DNA of 10,298 bases from Megamonas hypermegale (lineage in GTDB: Bacteria; Bacillota; Negativicutes; Selenomonadales; Selenomonadaceae). Under the pieces are notes generated by a model. The model ran no database searches. It was not told where the DNA came from and was given only the letters and a program-made list of their open reading frames with translations. The position numbers were made by a program, and so were the translations under genes. The stretch is taken from assembly GCA_002314325.1 (NCBI GenBank), contig DCFC01000039.1:1-10298 (forward strand). Reading direction: 5' to 3'. Position 1 is the first letter of the stretch, and each line of letters starts with the position of its first letter. Below are positions 1 through 7,700 of the stretch, in pieces.

Positions 1-90
1 TGCCAGCAAAGAAAAATTGCCCGGCACAATATAAGAATAAATTAAGAAATAAATCTCTTTATCTTATATTGTGCCGAACCGGCACTTTCT
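1..90 (-). repeat. Structured intergenic repeat A, left copy (truncated by window edge)
   Basis: These 90 bases match the reverse complement of 10180-10269 without gaps; I count 5 differences (52, 53, 62, 64, 81). Read on the minus strand, which is the direction of cobD transcription, the copy begins just past the cobD terminator. The segments 63-76 and 22-35 form a perfect 14-bp stem (CGGCACAATATAAG on one arm), which extends further across one bulged A. A second hairpin arm at 7-21 and its loop at 1-6 are present, but the partner arm lies outside the window. A small competing hairpin GTGCCG-GTT-CGGCAC uses 71-85. No ORF is carried. I do not recognise the family. It could be a REP- or MITE-like dispersed element or a 3'-end RNA structure. 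Confidence 0.85.
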
Positions 91-96
91 ATCGGT

Positions 97-132
97 AAAA
101 AAAGAGCACTATTTATTAATAGTGCTCTTTTT
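97..132 (-). terminator. Intrinsic terminator of the six-gene operon, overlapping the cobD stop
   Basis: The arms at 118-132 and 99-113 are perfectly complementary over 15 bp (core GAGCACTATT), with a 4-base loop at 114-117. On the minus strand the stem is followed by an uninterrupted run of seven U (97-103, part of it inside the stem). The hairpin includes the last codons and the stop codon (116-118) of cobD, so translation to the end of the gene may influence its folding. It ends the operon just before repeat A. Confidence 0.88.
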
Positions 133-1216
133 CTTGTAAAATTTCAGTTAATGCGTCAATTAAAGTATCATTTTCCTGGCGTGTCCGCACGGCAAAACGG
201 ACGAAGTTTTCATCAAGTCCAGGATAATTGGCACAGTTGCGGATGATTATATTGTAATCCAATAGTTTTTGGCGCAGCTCTGTTGCTGTGAGCCCCGTTT
301 TGGCAATGTTGACCAGAATGAAATTGACGGTCGGTTCGTAGACTTTCAGCGTCTTGAATTCCGACAGTTCCTCAAAGAGATAGTTTATTTCCGTACGGGT
401 GTAGGTGCGACTGCGTCTTTGGTACATTTTGTCGTCGAGCGCGGCAAGGCCGGCTGCCTGCGCCAGTGAATTTACGTTCCAGATGTCTTTGGCGGCGTAC
501 AGCGGGTCGAGCACTTCGCGGTCGGTTGCGGCAAAGCCGAGTCTGAGGCCCGGAACGGCATAAAATTTCGTCAGTGAATGCAGTACCATAAGATTGTGAT
601 ATTTTTCCACGAGCGGCAGTACGGAGAAGGCTTCGCTCGTCTTGATGAAATCCATGAACGATTCATCGACGACGACGTAACAGCCGTTGTTTTCCGCATG
701 GTCAATCAGAAGTTCCATGTCCTCTTTGAGATACAGCGTGCCGGTCGGGTTGTTCGGATTGCCGATAAATAATAAATCATTGCCTTTGATATTGACGATT
801 ATGTCGCGCATCGGCGAGTTGAAATCGAGTTTTTCTTCGAGCATGGCATAATGGATATTGGCACCGGCGGCGCGGGCAGCGCGTTCGTATTCGCTGAAGC
901 CCGGCGATACAATCAGGGCGTTTTGCGGCTTTAAAATATGGCACAGTGTATAGATGAGTTCGACAGCGCCGTTGCCGACGATGACTTTATCGCTGTCGAT
1001 ATTGTAGACTTCGCCGATTTTGGCGCGTAAATCCTGCGCGTTCGGCTGCGGATAGTGAACAATATTGTCCAAATCCGCTAAAACGGCGTTTTTTATGCTG
1101 GCGGGCAGACCGTAAGGATTGATATTGGCGGAAAAATCCATAATGGTAGCGGCTTTATCCGCTTGTTTTTCCTGCAGTACGGCTTTGATATCGCCGCCGT
1201 GTTCAAATTTTTGCAT
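116..1216 (-). CDS. cobD: L-threonine-O-3-phosphate decarboxylase, CobD type
   Basis: A PLP-dependent fold-type I enzyme of 366 aa, the usual CobD length. It is expected to decarboxylate L-threonine phosphate to (R)-1-amino-2-propanol phosphate, the linker that CbiB attaches to adenosylcobyric acid in the cytoplasm. The CobD-typical N-terminus is present: HGGDI at 6-10 and DFSANINPYG at 27-36. Other visible motifs are GNGAVELIY (81-89), GNPNNPTG (152-159), the cofactor-ring aspartate D184 in VDESF, the Schiff-base lysine K217 in HSLTKFY, R225 in GLRLGF, and C-terminal arginines R340 and R344 in FVRFAVR. The start is supported by AAGGTGG at 1225-1231. The ATG directly follows the pduX stop codon, so the two are probably translationally coupled. 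The close relative HisC is the main alternative, but the HGG N-terminus and the PduX neighbour favour CobD. Confidence 0.92.
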   Translation of the reverse strand: MQKFEHGGDIKAVLQEKQADKAATIMDFSANINPYGLPASIKNAVLADLDNIVHYPQPNAQDLRAKIGEVYNIDSDKVIVGNGAVELIYTLCHILKPQNALIVSPGFSEYERAARAAGANIHYAMLEEKLDFNSPMRDIIVNIKGNDLLFIGNPNNPTGTLYLKEDMELLIDHAENNGCYVVVDESFMDFIKTSEAFSVLPLVEKYHNLMVLHSLTKFYAVPGLRLGFAATDREVLDPLYAAKDIWNVNSLAQAAGLAALDDKMYQRRSRTYTRTEINYLFEELSEFKTLKVYEPTVNFILVNIAKTGLTATELRQKLLDYNIIIRNCANYPGLDENFVRFAVRTRQENDTLIDALTEILQEKEHY

Positions 1217-2083
1217 TTAATCATCCACCTTTTCGATAAAAATTCCGCCGGAAATCATGTTGACGAGATTTAAGTAATTCAGGTTGAAGCAGTCGCTCAG
1301 GATTTTGCGGCGGCAGTCCTCGATTAATTCAAGCGGCGTATCGTGGTTGAACAGCACGCCGATTACCGTGCCGCTGTGAGCGACGTTCACGCCGACGGCC
1401 TGAAAATTTTCCGAGATTATCATGACGTCTTCAAGCTGTTTTTTATAGAGAATTTTCTGGTTGGCATAAGCACTCAGAGCGGCGGCACGGCCGATATAGG
1501 CGGTGTTTTTTTCTTTAAAGCCGAGACGCAGCATGTCGAGTGCTTCCTTTACTGATTTTTCGTTCTGCTGATACAGTTTTTTCAGTCCGTGCCGCCGGTT
1601 GAACGATAGTGTATCCACTTTGCCGCCGCAGTCGAACATGAGGATTTTGAGCTTCGGTGCAAGACCGAAATGTTCCAGTATGTCGCCGTTTAAATGGTTG
1701 AGGCGGACAATTCCTTTGCAGAAAACGCCGTCTGTCGGCTCGATGGAAGCGGCAATTTGCGCGATTTCATATTCGGTAAGCTGTTTGCCCGCCGACAGCG
1801 CCGTTATCTGGCAGACGGCGGCGATATCGGCGCTGCTTGAAGCCATGCCTTTGCCGGTGAGCAGCTGTGTCATCAGACAGAATTTCCGCAGCGACTTTGT
1901 TTTTAAATAATCCAGCGTTTTGCGGCGGGCGAGCTTGGCTTTATACGGCAGATAGGAAAAGTAGCCGGTCATGCCTGCTTTGGCGTACATGTCGATAGGG
2001 CAGGTGACTAGAAATGGAATATCGTCTATCATGCCTTGAACCAGCTCGCCGCAGGAGCCGGGGACTTTTACGTTAAAATTCAT
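1217..2083 (-). CDS. pduX: L-threonine kinase, PduX type (GHMP kinase family)
   Basis: A 288-aa GHMP-family kinase expected to phosphorylate L-threonine with ATP to give L-threonine O-3-phosphate, the substrate of CobD. The N-terminus PGSCGELVQG (8-17) followed by FLVTCPIDMY (24-33) is characteristic of PduX. The glycine/serine-rich ATP-binding loop is GKGMASSSADIAA (77-89), with EPTDGV at 115-120 and the C-terminal GHMP motif AHSGTVIGVLF at 225-235. The start has AGGAG at 2094-2098, 10 bases upstream. The gene lies 18 bp after a potassium transporter gene and its stop abuts the cobD start. Having kinase and decarboxylase side by side supports a role in making the aminopropanol arm of cobalamin for de novo synthesis or salvage. 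No other cobalamin gene and no obvious cobalamin riboswitch is in the window. Confidence 0.9.
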   Translation of the reverse strand: MNFNVKVPGSCGELVQGMIDDIPFLVTCPIDMYAKAGMTGYFSYLPYKAKLARRKTLDYLKTKSLRKFCLMTQLLTGKGMASSSADIAAVCQITALSAGKQLTEYEIAQIAASIEPTDGVFCKGIVRLNHLNGDILEHFGLAPKLKILMFDCGGKVDTLSFNRRHGLKKLYQQNEKSVKEALDMLRLGFKEKNTAYIGRAAALSAYANQKILYKKQLEDVMIISENFQAVGVNVAHSGTVIGVLFNHDTPLELIEDCRRKILSDCFNLNYLNLVNMISGGIFIEKVDD

Positions 2084-2101
2084 GAAATATTTTCTCCTCG
2101 A

Positions 2102-3430
2102 TTAACCTATAATAAATTTATCTTCCGGATAACGGATTTTCGTTTTCTTTCTGCGGACGACGAGCGCCATGCCGAACGAGATGATGCCGATACGTCCCAT
2201 CAGCATTACGAAGATGATGACGACGCGGCTGAACGGCTGCATTTCGCTGACCGTGCCGGTCGGCAGTCCGACGGTGGAGAACATGGACACAGCTTCAAAG
2301 AATATTTTGCCGAGCGGGATATCCTCCGTCAGGCACAGAAACATAGTCGTCAGGAAAACGACGCTGGCGCTGACGAAAAAAATGCTGAGCGCGCGGAAGA
2401 TGATAATCGGCGGAACGGTGCGTTCAAAGATGACGACATCTTCGCGGCCGCGGATTAAGGACCAGATAGCGGCGAAAATAACGGCGATAGTGGTCGTTTT
2501 GATGCCGCCGCCGGTCGAAGCGGGTGAGCCGCCGATAAACATTAAAAACATGATGAAAAGCAGCGTCGGCTCGGTCAGCGCGTTCATGTCCAGCATGGAA
2601 AAGCCGGAAGTGCGCGACATGGAAGCCATGAACAGGCTCGCCATTATTTTTTCCAGAATATTGTACGGTGCGAGTGTGCCTTCATTGCCGTATTCCAGAA
2701 TGAAGATGAAAACGGTACCGATAAGGATTAAAATGGCCGTCGTCGCCAGCACGATTTTCGTATTGATACCGAATTTCTTCCAGTAGCGGTTCTGCCAGAT
2801 GTCGAGCAGTACGGCAAAACCAAGCCCGCCGCAGACGACTTCGATAAATAACACGGCGTTGAACAGCGGATTTAAGATGTAATTGGATATATTGCTGCCG
2901 CCTAATATATCGAAACCGGCGTTGCAGAAAGCGGAGGTCGCATGCCAAAAACCGTAGTAGATGGCGGCAAAACCGTAGTCCTGCCAAAAAATCACCGTAA
3001 GAATGAAGCCGCCGATAAATTCGAATATGAACGTCATTTTGACGATGACGATAACGAGGCGGACGACTCCGGCAACTGACCAGCGCTGCAACGACTCCTG
3101 GATTAAAAGCCGGTCGCGCAGCTGAATGCGCCTGCCCATGATTACGGCCAAAATGGTGGTGATAGTCATGATGCCCAGTGCGCCGATTTGCACGAGGATG
3201 ATGATGACTATCTGGCCGAATATGGAAAAATTGGCGCCCATGTCGAAGATGGACAGCCCCGATACGCAGACGGACGATGCCGACATGAACAGCGCGTCGA
3301 TGAAAGTAAGCGGCGGTATGCCCTTTACCGAGATGGGCAGCATTAACAAAAAAGTGCCTATCATGATGATAGCGCCGTAGCTGAGCAGCACTATCTGATA
3401 GGGATTTAGATTGTGAAAAAATTTCATCAT
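2102..3430 (-). CDS. ktrB: Potassium uptake subunit KtrB/TrkH family (paralogue 1)
   Basis: A 442-aa polytopic membrane protein of the superfamily of K+ transporters. It has the KtrB architecture of four membrane-pore-membrane repeats. Each of the four pore loops keeps its filter glycine: SVCVSGL (G58), SAFCNAGFD (G172), MSRTSGF (G276) and MFSTVGLPTG (G388). The intramembrane gate region GGSPASTGGGIKTTT (300-314) and the conserved arginine R423 in the last helix are present, and the C-terminus RYPEDKFIIG is typical of KtrB. KtrB dimers normally work with a cytoplasmic KtrA ring, but no ktrA is in the window. It starts 25 bp after the paralogous upstream gene. The start is ATG-ATG with no clear Shine-Dalgarno sequence, so translation may depend on the upstream gene. 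The first pore has Ser57 where its neighbour has Thr. Confidence 0.9.
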   Translation of the reverse strand: MMKFFHNLNPYQIVLLSYGAIIMIGTFLLMLPISVKGIPPLTFIDALFMSASSVCVSGLSIFDMGANFSIFGQIVIIILVQIGALGIMTITTILAVIMGRRIQLRDRLLIQESLQRWSVAGVVRLVIVIVKMTFIFEFIGGFILTVIFWQDYGFAAIYYGFWHATSAFCNAGFDILGGSNISNYILNPLFNAVLFIEVVCGGLGFAVLLDIWQNRYWKKFGINTKIVLATTAILILIGTVFIFILEYGNEGTLAPYNILEKIMASLFMASMSRTSGFSMLDMNALTEPTLLFIMFLMFIGGSPASTGGGIKTTTIAVIFAAIWSLIRGREDVVIFERTVPPIIIFRALSIFFVSASVVFLTTMFLCLTEDIPLGKIFFEAVSMFSTVGLPTGTVSEMQPFSRVVIIFVMLMGRIGIISFGMALVVRRKKTKIRYPEDKFIIG

Positions 3431-3455
3431 AGTAAATCAAACCGTAAAAATATAT

Positions 3456-4778
3456 TTAGCCTACGCTGATGCGCTCGGAAGGATAGCCGATATGCGGTTT
3501 TCTTCCCATGCGCATGGCAATGGCCATTAAAAAGGTAAGGACGCCGACACGGCCGATTAACATCATTAAAATAATAACGGCTTTGCCCTGACACGACAGT
3601 TCGGCCGTAATTCCGGTGGACAGACCGACAGTGGCAAGAGCGGATGTCACTTCAAACAGAATTTTGATGAAAGAGAAGTTTTCCGTCAGGCATAAAATCA
3701 TGGTGGCAACGACAACAAACAGAGCGGCCACGCAGAAAATAGTCAGAGCCTTGATGATGAGGTCGTGTTCAATGCGTCTGTTGAATAAAATTGCTTCATC
3801 CTTGCCGCGAATAATAGAGTAGATTGTGGCAAAGATGATAGCAATGGTGGTTGTCTTTACCCCGCCGCCGGTCGAACCGGGTGAAGCGCCGCAGAACATC
3901 AGAATGATGATGAAAAACAGGGCGGCTTCCGATAGAGCGCCGGTATTCATAAGCGTATAACCGGCTGTGCGGGACGTTGCAGACAGAAAGAAGGCACCGT
4001 TGAGTTTTTCTAAAAAGCTCCAGTTACCGATGGTTTGCGGATTGCCGTATTCGAGCAGAAATAAAACAAATGTGCCGACAAAAAGCAGAACGGCTGTAGT
4101 GATTAATACGACTTTCGTATGCAGAGAGAATTTACTCCAGCTGCGCTTCAGGAGAATTTCCTCCGTGACATTGTAGCCGATACCGCCGATGATGATTAAA
4201 AAAGCGATGGTAAGGCAGAACAGCGGGTCGGTATTATAGCGGAAAATATTCGTGCCGCCGAAAATATCGAAACCGGCGTTGCAAAAAGCGGATACGGAAT
4301 GCCAGACGGCCAGGTAAATTCCTCTAAGACCGTAATCGGGATACAGTCTGAATGAAAGAATTACAGCCCCGATAAATTCGATGATGAACGTAGTCTTTAC
4401 AAGCATTTTTATAAGACGGACAATGCCGCCGAGCGTCAGCTGGTTTAGCGACTCCTGCGCGAGCAGACGGCTTTTGAGCTGAATGCGCCGGCCGATTAGA
4501 AGCGTTAAAATCGTGGTTATGGTCATGATGCCGAAACCGCCGATTTGAATTAAAACGATTATGACAATCTGACCGAAAGTGGAAAAATACGTACCGGTAT
4601 CGACGACGATAAGGCCGGTGACGCAGACGGCGGAAGTAGCCGTAAACAGTGCGTCGATGAAAGACAGACAGCTGCCGTCCTTAGAGGCGGCCGGGAGCAT
4701 TAACAGAAAAGCCCCGCACAAAATCAGGCTGGAAAAGCTGATGGTTAAAATTTGATAGGGACTTAAATTCAGTTTCAT
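3456..4778 (-). CDS. ktrB: Potassium uptake subunit KtrB/TrkH family (paralogue 2)
   Basis: A 440-aa paralogue of the next gene downstream and closely similar throughout, including long shared stretches such as FGQIVII and GIMTITTIL. The four pore loops are AVCVTGL (G55), SAFCNAGFD (G169), TSRTAGY (G273) and LATVGLSTG (G385). The gate loop GASPGSTGGGVKTTT lies at 297-311, R410 is in the last helix, and the C-terminus GYPSERISVG has the KtrB signature. It should form the ion-conducting dimer for K+ (possibly Na+-coupled) uptake in the cytoplasmic membrane. GAGG in the leader, about 10 bases before the ATG, supports the start. It follows the second DUF445 gene by 30 bp with no terminator between, so I place it in the same operon. 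The filter is closer to the KtrB consensus than that of paralogue 1. Confidence 0.9.
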   Translation of the reverse strand: MKLNLSPYQILTISFSSLILCGAFLLMLPAASKDGSCLSFIDALFTATSAVCVTGLIVVDTGTYFSTFGQIVIIVLIQIGGFGIMTITTILTLLIGRRIQLKSRLLAQESLNQLTLGGIVRLIKMLVKTTFIIEFIGAVILSFRLYPDYGLRGIYLAVWHSVSAFCNAGFDIFGGTNIFRYNTDPLFCLTIAFLIIIGGIGYNVTEEILLKRSWSKFSLHTKVVLITTAVLLFVGTFVLFLLEYGNPQTIGNWSFLEKLNGAFFLSATSRTAGYTLMNTGALSEAALFFIIILMFCGASPGSTGGGVKTTTIAIIFATIYSIIRGKDEAILFNRRIEHDLIIKALTIFCVAALFVVVATMILCLTENFSFIKILFEVTSALATVGLSTGITAELSCQGKAVIILMMLIGRVGVLTFLMAIAMRMGRKPHIGYPSERISVG

Positions 4779-4808
4779 AATAGAAAAACCTCGGTTGTAT
4801 ATTGCTAT

Positions 4809-6080
4809 TTATTTGACGAGTTCCAAAATCCAGAAGGAAACGGCGCCGATACTGCCGCCGACGATGGAACCGTTGAGCCGTATCCAAATCATATCCGTTT
4901 CGACTTTGGCATAAACGAGTTCGTTGAGCTGCTCGTCGGTCAGCCCTTCGAGGAATTTGCGCGCCAGCTCTAAAATCACGTCTTCGCCTTTCAGCGCGGT
5001 GCGGTGCAGCACATCCATGACGAAACGGTTGATTTTGGCTTTAAACTCATTGTTCGTGTTCAGTTTATCAATGCAGCTGTCTATTTCAGCCGTGAATATT
5101 TCCTCAATAGCCAGATGAAGCTTGTTGCCTTCAGCGCTGCCCGCTATCAGGTAGTCGCAGAAATTTTTCAGCGTATTGTAGAGAATTTTCTCCAATGCGC
5201 CGCTGATAATGAAGTTATCGCGCAGATTGTTCAGGTTGTCTATCCACTCGTCGTTTCGGTGAATATCATTCAGCAGATTATCGTACAATTCAACAAGTCC
5301 AGTATAAAGTTCGCCGTCTTTATGCGATGCTTCCTCCAATAATTTGAGCAGGCGACGGTGAATTATCTGCGCCAGCTCCTCCGGGTCGAGCGTGTTGGTG
5401 GCAAGCGCGAGAGACAGCATAAAACCGCTGAGTCCGTTTTTCGTGTACTGCTTCTGATACGCTTCAATGAAATTCAGCACGCGTCGTTCGCCCTGTTCGT
5501 CGGCAAAATAGCCGCGCAGAAAGAAAATTCCCTTGTCGACTGCCGCCTGACTATTCTGCGTGCTGGTGAGGACGTTAATCAGTTTGGCGGAAATCTCCTG
5601 CATGGCTTCGTTCATGATGAGCGCGGCCAGTTTATCACAGTGTTCGTGCGCGATGGCTTTGATATCGAGCTTTTTGATTTTCTCGATGATGAACTGCATT
5701 ACCGTGTGTACGAGATACGCTTTGTTGGCGGGCTGGCGTAGCCAGACAAGACCTTTGGAGAGCAGGTCGGCGTTGCAGATGCGCTTATAGATTTTTTTCT
5801 TGGACAGAAATTCTGTCTGCAGCATTTTGATGCAGGAATTGATAAACTGTTTGCGCCGCCGCGGCAGTATTGCCGTATGGAACGGAAAGCCGAGCGGTTT
5901 TTTAAACAGCGCCGTAACGGCGAACCAGTCGGCAATCCCGCCGACGAGCGCCGCTTCAGCGACAAACAGCAGAAAATCCAGTATTAGACTGTGCGGGAAA
6001 ACAATGCGCAGTCCCAAAATGATGAGAAACAAAAGAAAGACGATACATAAAACTCTGTCCGCTGTATTGAATTTGTTCAT
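4809..6080 (-). CDS. DUF445 family membrane protein (paralogue 2)
   Basis: A 423-aa protein of the DUF445 family (relatives include E. coli YjiN and B. subtilis YheB), whose biochemical function is not established. An N-terminal membrane helix lies at about 10-28, then the family signature GGIADWFAVTALFKKPLG (47-64) and HTAILPRRRKQ (68-78). A long, charged, largely helical region follows without membrane segments. The C-terminus carries the second signature WIRLNGSIVGGSIGA (399-413), which leads into a final hydrophobic helix. The layout suggests a protein anchored in the membrane at both ends. Its ATG overlaps the stop of the upstream paralogue (ATGA at 6077-6080), and GGAAAGG upstream is a usable ribosome binding site, so coupled, balanced synthesis of the two is likely. 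Its task beside potassium transporters is unknown. Confidence 0.88.
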   Translation of the reverse strand: MNKFNTADRVLCIVFLLFLIILGLRIVFPHSLILDFLLFVAEAALVGGIADWFAVTALFKKPLGFPFHTAILPRRRKQFINSCIKMLQTEFLSKKKIYKRICNADLLSKGLVWLRQPANKAYLVHTVMQFIIEKIKKLDIKAIAHEHCDKLAALIMNEAMQEISAKLINVLTSTQNSQAAVDKGIFFLRGYFADEQGERRVLNFIEAYQKQYTKNGLSGFMLSLALATNTLDPEELAQIIHRRLLKLLEEASHKDGELYTGLVELYDNLLNDIHRNDEWIDNLNNLRDNFIISGALEKILYNTLKNFCDYLIAGSAEGNKLHLAIEEIFTAEIDSCIDKLNTNNEFKAKINRFVMDVLHRTALKGEDVILELARKFLEGLTDEQLNELVYAKVETDMIWIRLNGSIVGGSIGAVSFWILELVK

Positions 6081-7333
6081 AAATTACACAGCCTTTCCAC
6101 AATAAATGACAGTATAAACAAGCCCATACCGGCAAAAGCACCGACAACAGAGCCGTTTATCCTAATCATCTGCAAATCGTCGCCGACGCGGCTTTCCACG
6201 AGTTTGACGAAATCCTCTTTGGAGTATTTTAAAAGTTCGCCTTTGAGATAATCGAGCACCCATTGGGAATTGTCCTGAATGAAGCGGCTGAGTTTTTCCA
6301 TAAACCAGTTATTGAGCTGCTGCTGTTTCGTTTTACTCTGCGCCAAATCATCCAGCAGATTGTCGATGAATTTATCCACCATGGCGAGAAGTTCATTTTT
6401 ATTCTGCTCATTTTGGCAAAAATTATCAATTAAGACAATCAGATTGTCGGTGAAGTCGAATTTTTTCACGAAGAAATAATGCTCAAGCTGGGCGACTTTC
6501 TGCTTGTAGCCGTCGCGTCGTCCCAGAAGTTCGATTTTTGCGGCGAGAAAATTCATCAGGCGCTGCCGCTCCGGACTGTCGTAGTCGAGCAGTTTGTCGC
6601 AGTAGGCGTCGATGAAGTCGAGCAGTTTATGCGTCAGGTTGCGGCCGGACAAATCGACCATATCGAACATCAGTTCGCGCATTGATTTATCTTTCGTGTA
6701 TTCGCGGCGGATGATTTCGATATTATGGTCAATGAGATTGGCGATAAAATCCGTTTTTATCAGGTCAGGAGCAAGACTGCGCACGAGTTTTATCATATTG
6801 TCGATAAATTTGTCGCCGGCAGGTGTTTGGATAAAGGTGTGCATGAACTGAATGAGAATACGCGCTATGTTGAAATTCTTGCGGCGGCTTTTCAGGGCAA
6901 CGGCAAGTGATTTACCGATTTTTTCCGTATCGAGCGTGCTGATTACCTGTAAGACGAGTTCGCGCACGGCGAATTTCAGCTTGCCCCGTCCGCCCAGATT
7001 ATTGGCATAATCCACGACCATTACAGCCATATCGTAGTTTTTGAGATTGCTGATGATGTATTGCGGATTTAAAAGGTCCCTGCCGATAAAACTGACGATT
7101 TCATCCATGATGCGCTCGCGGTTGCGCGGCAGGATTTCCGTGCGGTATGAGATAAAGCCGAGCGGTTTGCGAAACAGAGCCGTAACGGCGAACCAGTCGG
7201 CAAGACCGCCGATGAGTGCAGCCAGAAAGCCGTGATTTAACAGATTTCCCCAAAAGGAATTGAGCGGATATGTACAGACAAAACCGATTGCCATCAGACA
7301 TAATACGAACGTTGCCTGTGATTTTTTCGACAT
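6077..7333 (-). CDS. DUF445 family membrane protein (paralogue 1, first gene of operon)
   Basis: A 418-aa DUF445 protein of unknown function, paralogous to the gene it overlaps. A hydrophobic N-terminal helix at about 7-23 precedes GGLADWFAVTALFRKPLG (42-59) and RTEILPRNRERI (64-75). The middle is alpha-helical and highly charged, and the C-terminus has IRINGSVVGAFAGMG followed by a hydrophobic helix. Both family signatures are intact. The start is firmly set by a strong Shine-Dalgarno AAGGAGG (7341-7347), 7 bases before the ATG. It is the promoter-proximal gene of the six-gene operon, so it and its overlapping partner may be made in the largest amounts. The two copies keep the terminal signatures but differ widely in the central region, consistent with an old duplication and possibly hetero-oligomer formation. 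Confidence 0.88.
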   Translation of the reverse strand: MSKKSQATFVLCLMAIGFVCTYPLNSFWGNLLNHGFLAALIGGLADWFAVTALFRKPLGFISYRTEILPRNRERIMDEIVSFIGRDLLNPQYIISNLKNYDMAVMVVDYANNLGGRGKLKFAVRELVLQVISTLDTEKIGKSLAVALKSRRKNFNIARILIQFMHTFIQTPAGDKFIDNMIKLVRSLAPDLIKTDFIANLIDHNIEIIRREYTKDKSMRELMFDMVDLSGRNLTHKLLDFIDAYCDKLLDYDSPERQRLMNFLAAKIELLGRRDGYKQKVAQLEHYFFVKKFDFTDNLIVLIDNFCQNEQNKNELLAMVDKFIDNLLDDLAQSKTKQQQLNNWFMEKLSRFIQDNSQWVLDYLKGELLKYSKEDFVKLVESRVGDDLQMIRINGSVVGAFAGMGLFILSFIVERLCNL

Positions 7334-7365
7334 GAAGAGCCCTCCTTTGCAAATAGTATACAGAT

Positions 7366-7394
7366 ATTATAACGCAAAACCGGCCGATATTGAA
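7366..7394 (-). promoter_or_regulatory. Probable sigma-70 promoter of the DUF445-ktrB-pduX-cobD operon
   Basis: On the minus strand TATAAT occupies 7371 to 7366, and TTCAAT at 7394 to 7389 gives a 17-bp spacing. The -10 is perfect and the -35 is weak (3 of 6). A nearby TATACT (7360 to 7355) could be an alternative -10. The position is about 30-40 bases before the ribosome binding site of the first DUF445 gene. This is the only reasonable promoter I see for the six genes. Confidence 0.5.
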
Positions 7395-7474
7395 TTAGCT
7401 CCCGGCGTTTTCTTTAATATGATAGATGATTATAGCATAAATATCCGTTGTGCTAGTAAGATATCTAGTCTTTA

Positions 7475-7570
7475 AGCCAGCAGTATAATAATTTATATTC
7501 GCTCGATATTGTCACTTAACCTCGCTGAATATAAACTATTATATTGCTTTGGAAAATCAACTAGCACAAT
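7475..7570 (+). repeat. Palindromic repeat B, copy 1 (inverted relative to copy 2)
   Basis: These 96 bases align without gaps to the reverse complement of 8864-8959. I count 10 differences, mostly transitions. The core is an imperfect palindrome with 21-bp arms at 7480-7500 and 7527-7547 (19 of 21 complementary, one of the two exceptions being G-U) around a 26-bp centre. Homology continues beyond the palindrome toward the hydrolase (GGAAAATCAACTA), so the repeat unit is asymmetric. Any short reading frames across it are by-products of the repeat. It resembles a small non-autonomous or REP-like intergenic element of a family I do not recognise. Confidence 0.87.
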
Positions 7571-7625
7571 AGATAGCACAAACACATATGCCTATAAAGC
7601 ATTCAGTCGTATAAAACATAAGTAT

Positions 7626-7654
7626 TTGATATATTTTCAGGCTTTTTTTATAAT
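7626..7654 (+). promoter_or_regulatory. Sigma-70 promoter of the alpha/beta hydrolase gene
   Basis: TTGATA (7626-7631, 5 of 6 matches to consensus) and a perfect TATAAT (7649-7654) are separated by exactly 17 bp. Transcription should begin near 7661, leaving a leader of about 48 bases before the ATG at 7709. The promoter lies inside the block bounded by the two B repeats, so the hydrolase does not need outside transcription. Confidence 0.8.
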
Positions 7655-7695
7655 AAAGTTACAGATAAGAAATACAAATTTTTCCATAAAAATAC

Positions 7696-7700
7696 AGGAG
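7696..7700 (+). promoter_or_regulatory. Ribosome binding site that fixes the hydrolase start
   Basis: AGGAG ends at 7700, 8 bases before the ATG at 7709. An in-frame GTG at 7700 overlaps this site and so cannot be the start; the ATG three codons later is. Confidence 0.85.

Noticed and set aside
2084..2101. Cobalamin riboswitch ahead of pduX-cobD
   Set aside because: The gap is only 18 bp and contains just a ribosome binding site; no B12-box-like element was seen in the operon leader either.
2169..2786. Antisense 205-codon frame opposite ktrB paralogue 1
   Set aside because: Low-complexity Met/Ile/Lys-rich translation of the reverse strand of a membrane-protein gene, with no ribosome binding site or domain.
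2682..3440. Overlapping 252-codon minus-strand frame rich in Arg and His
   Set aside because: It is an out-of-frame reading of the ktrB paralogue 1 gene, whose protein is unmistakable; composition is that of a frame shadow.
7475..7570. CRISPR-like or tandem repeat array
   Set aside because: Only two copies of the unit exist, 1.3 kb apart and in inverted orientation, with no regular spacers.
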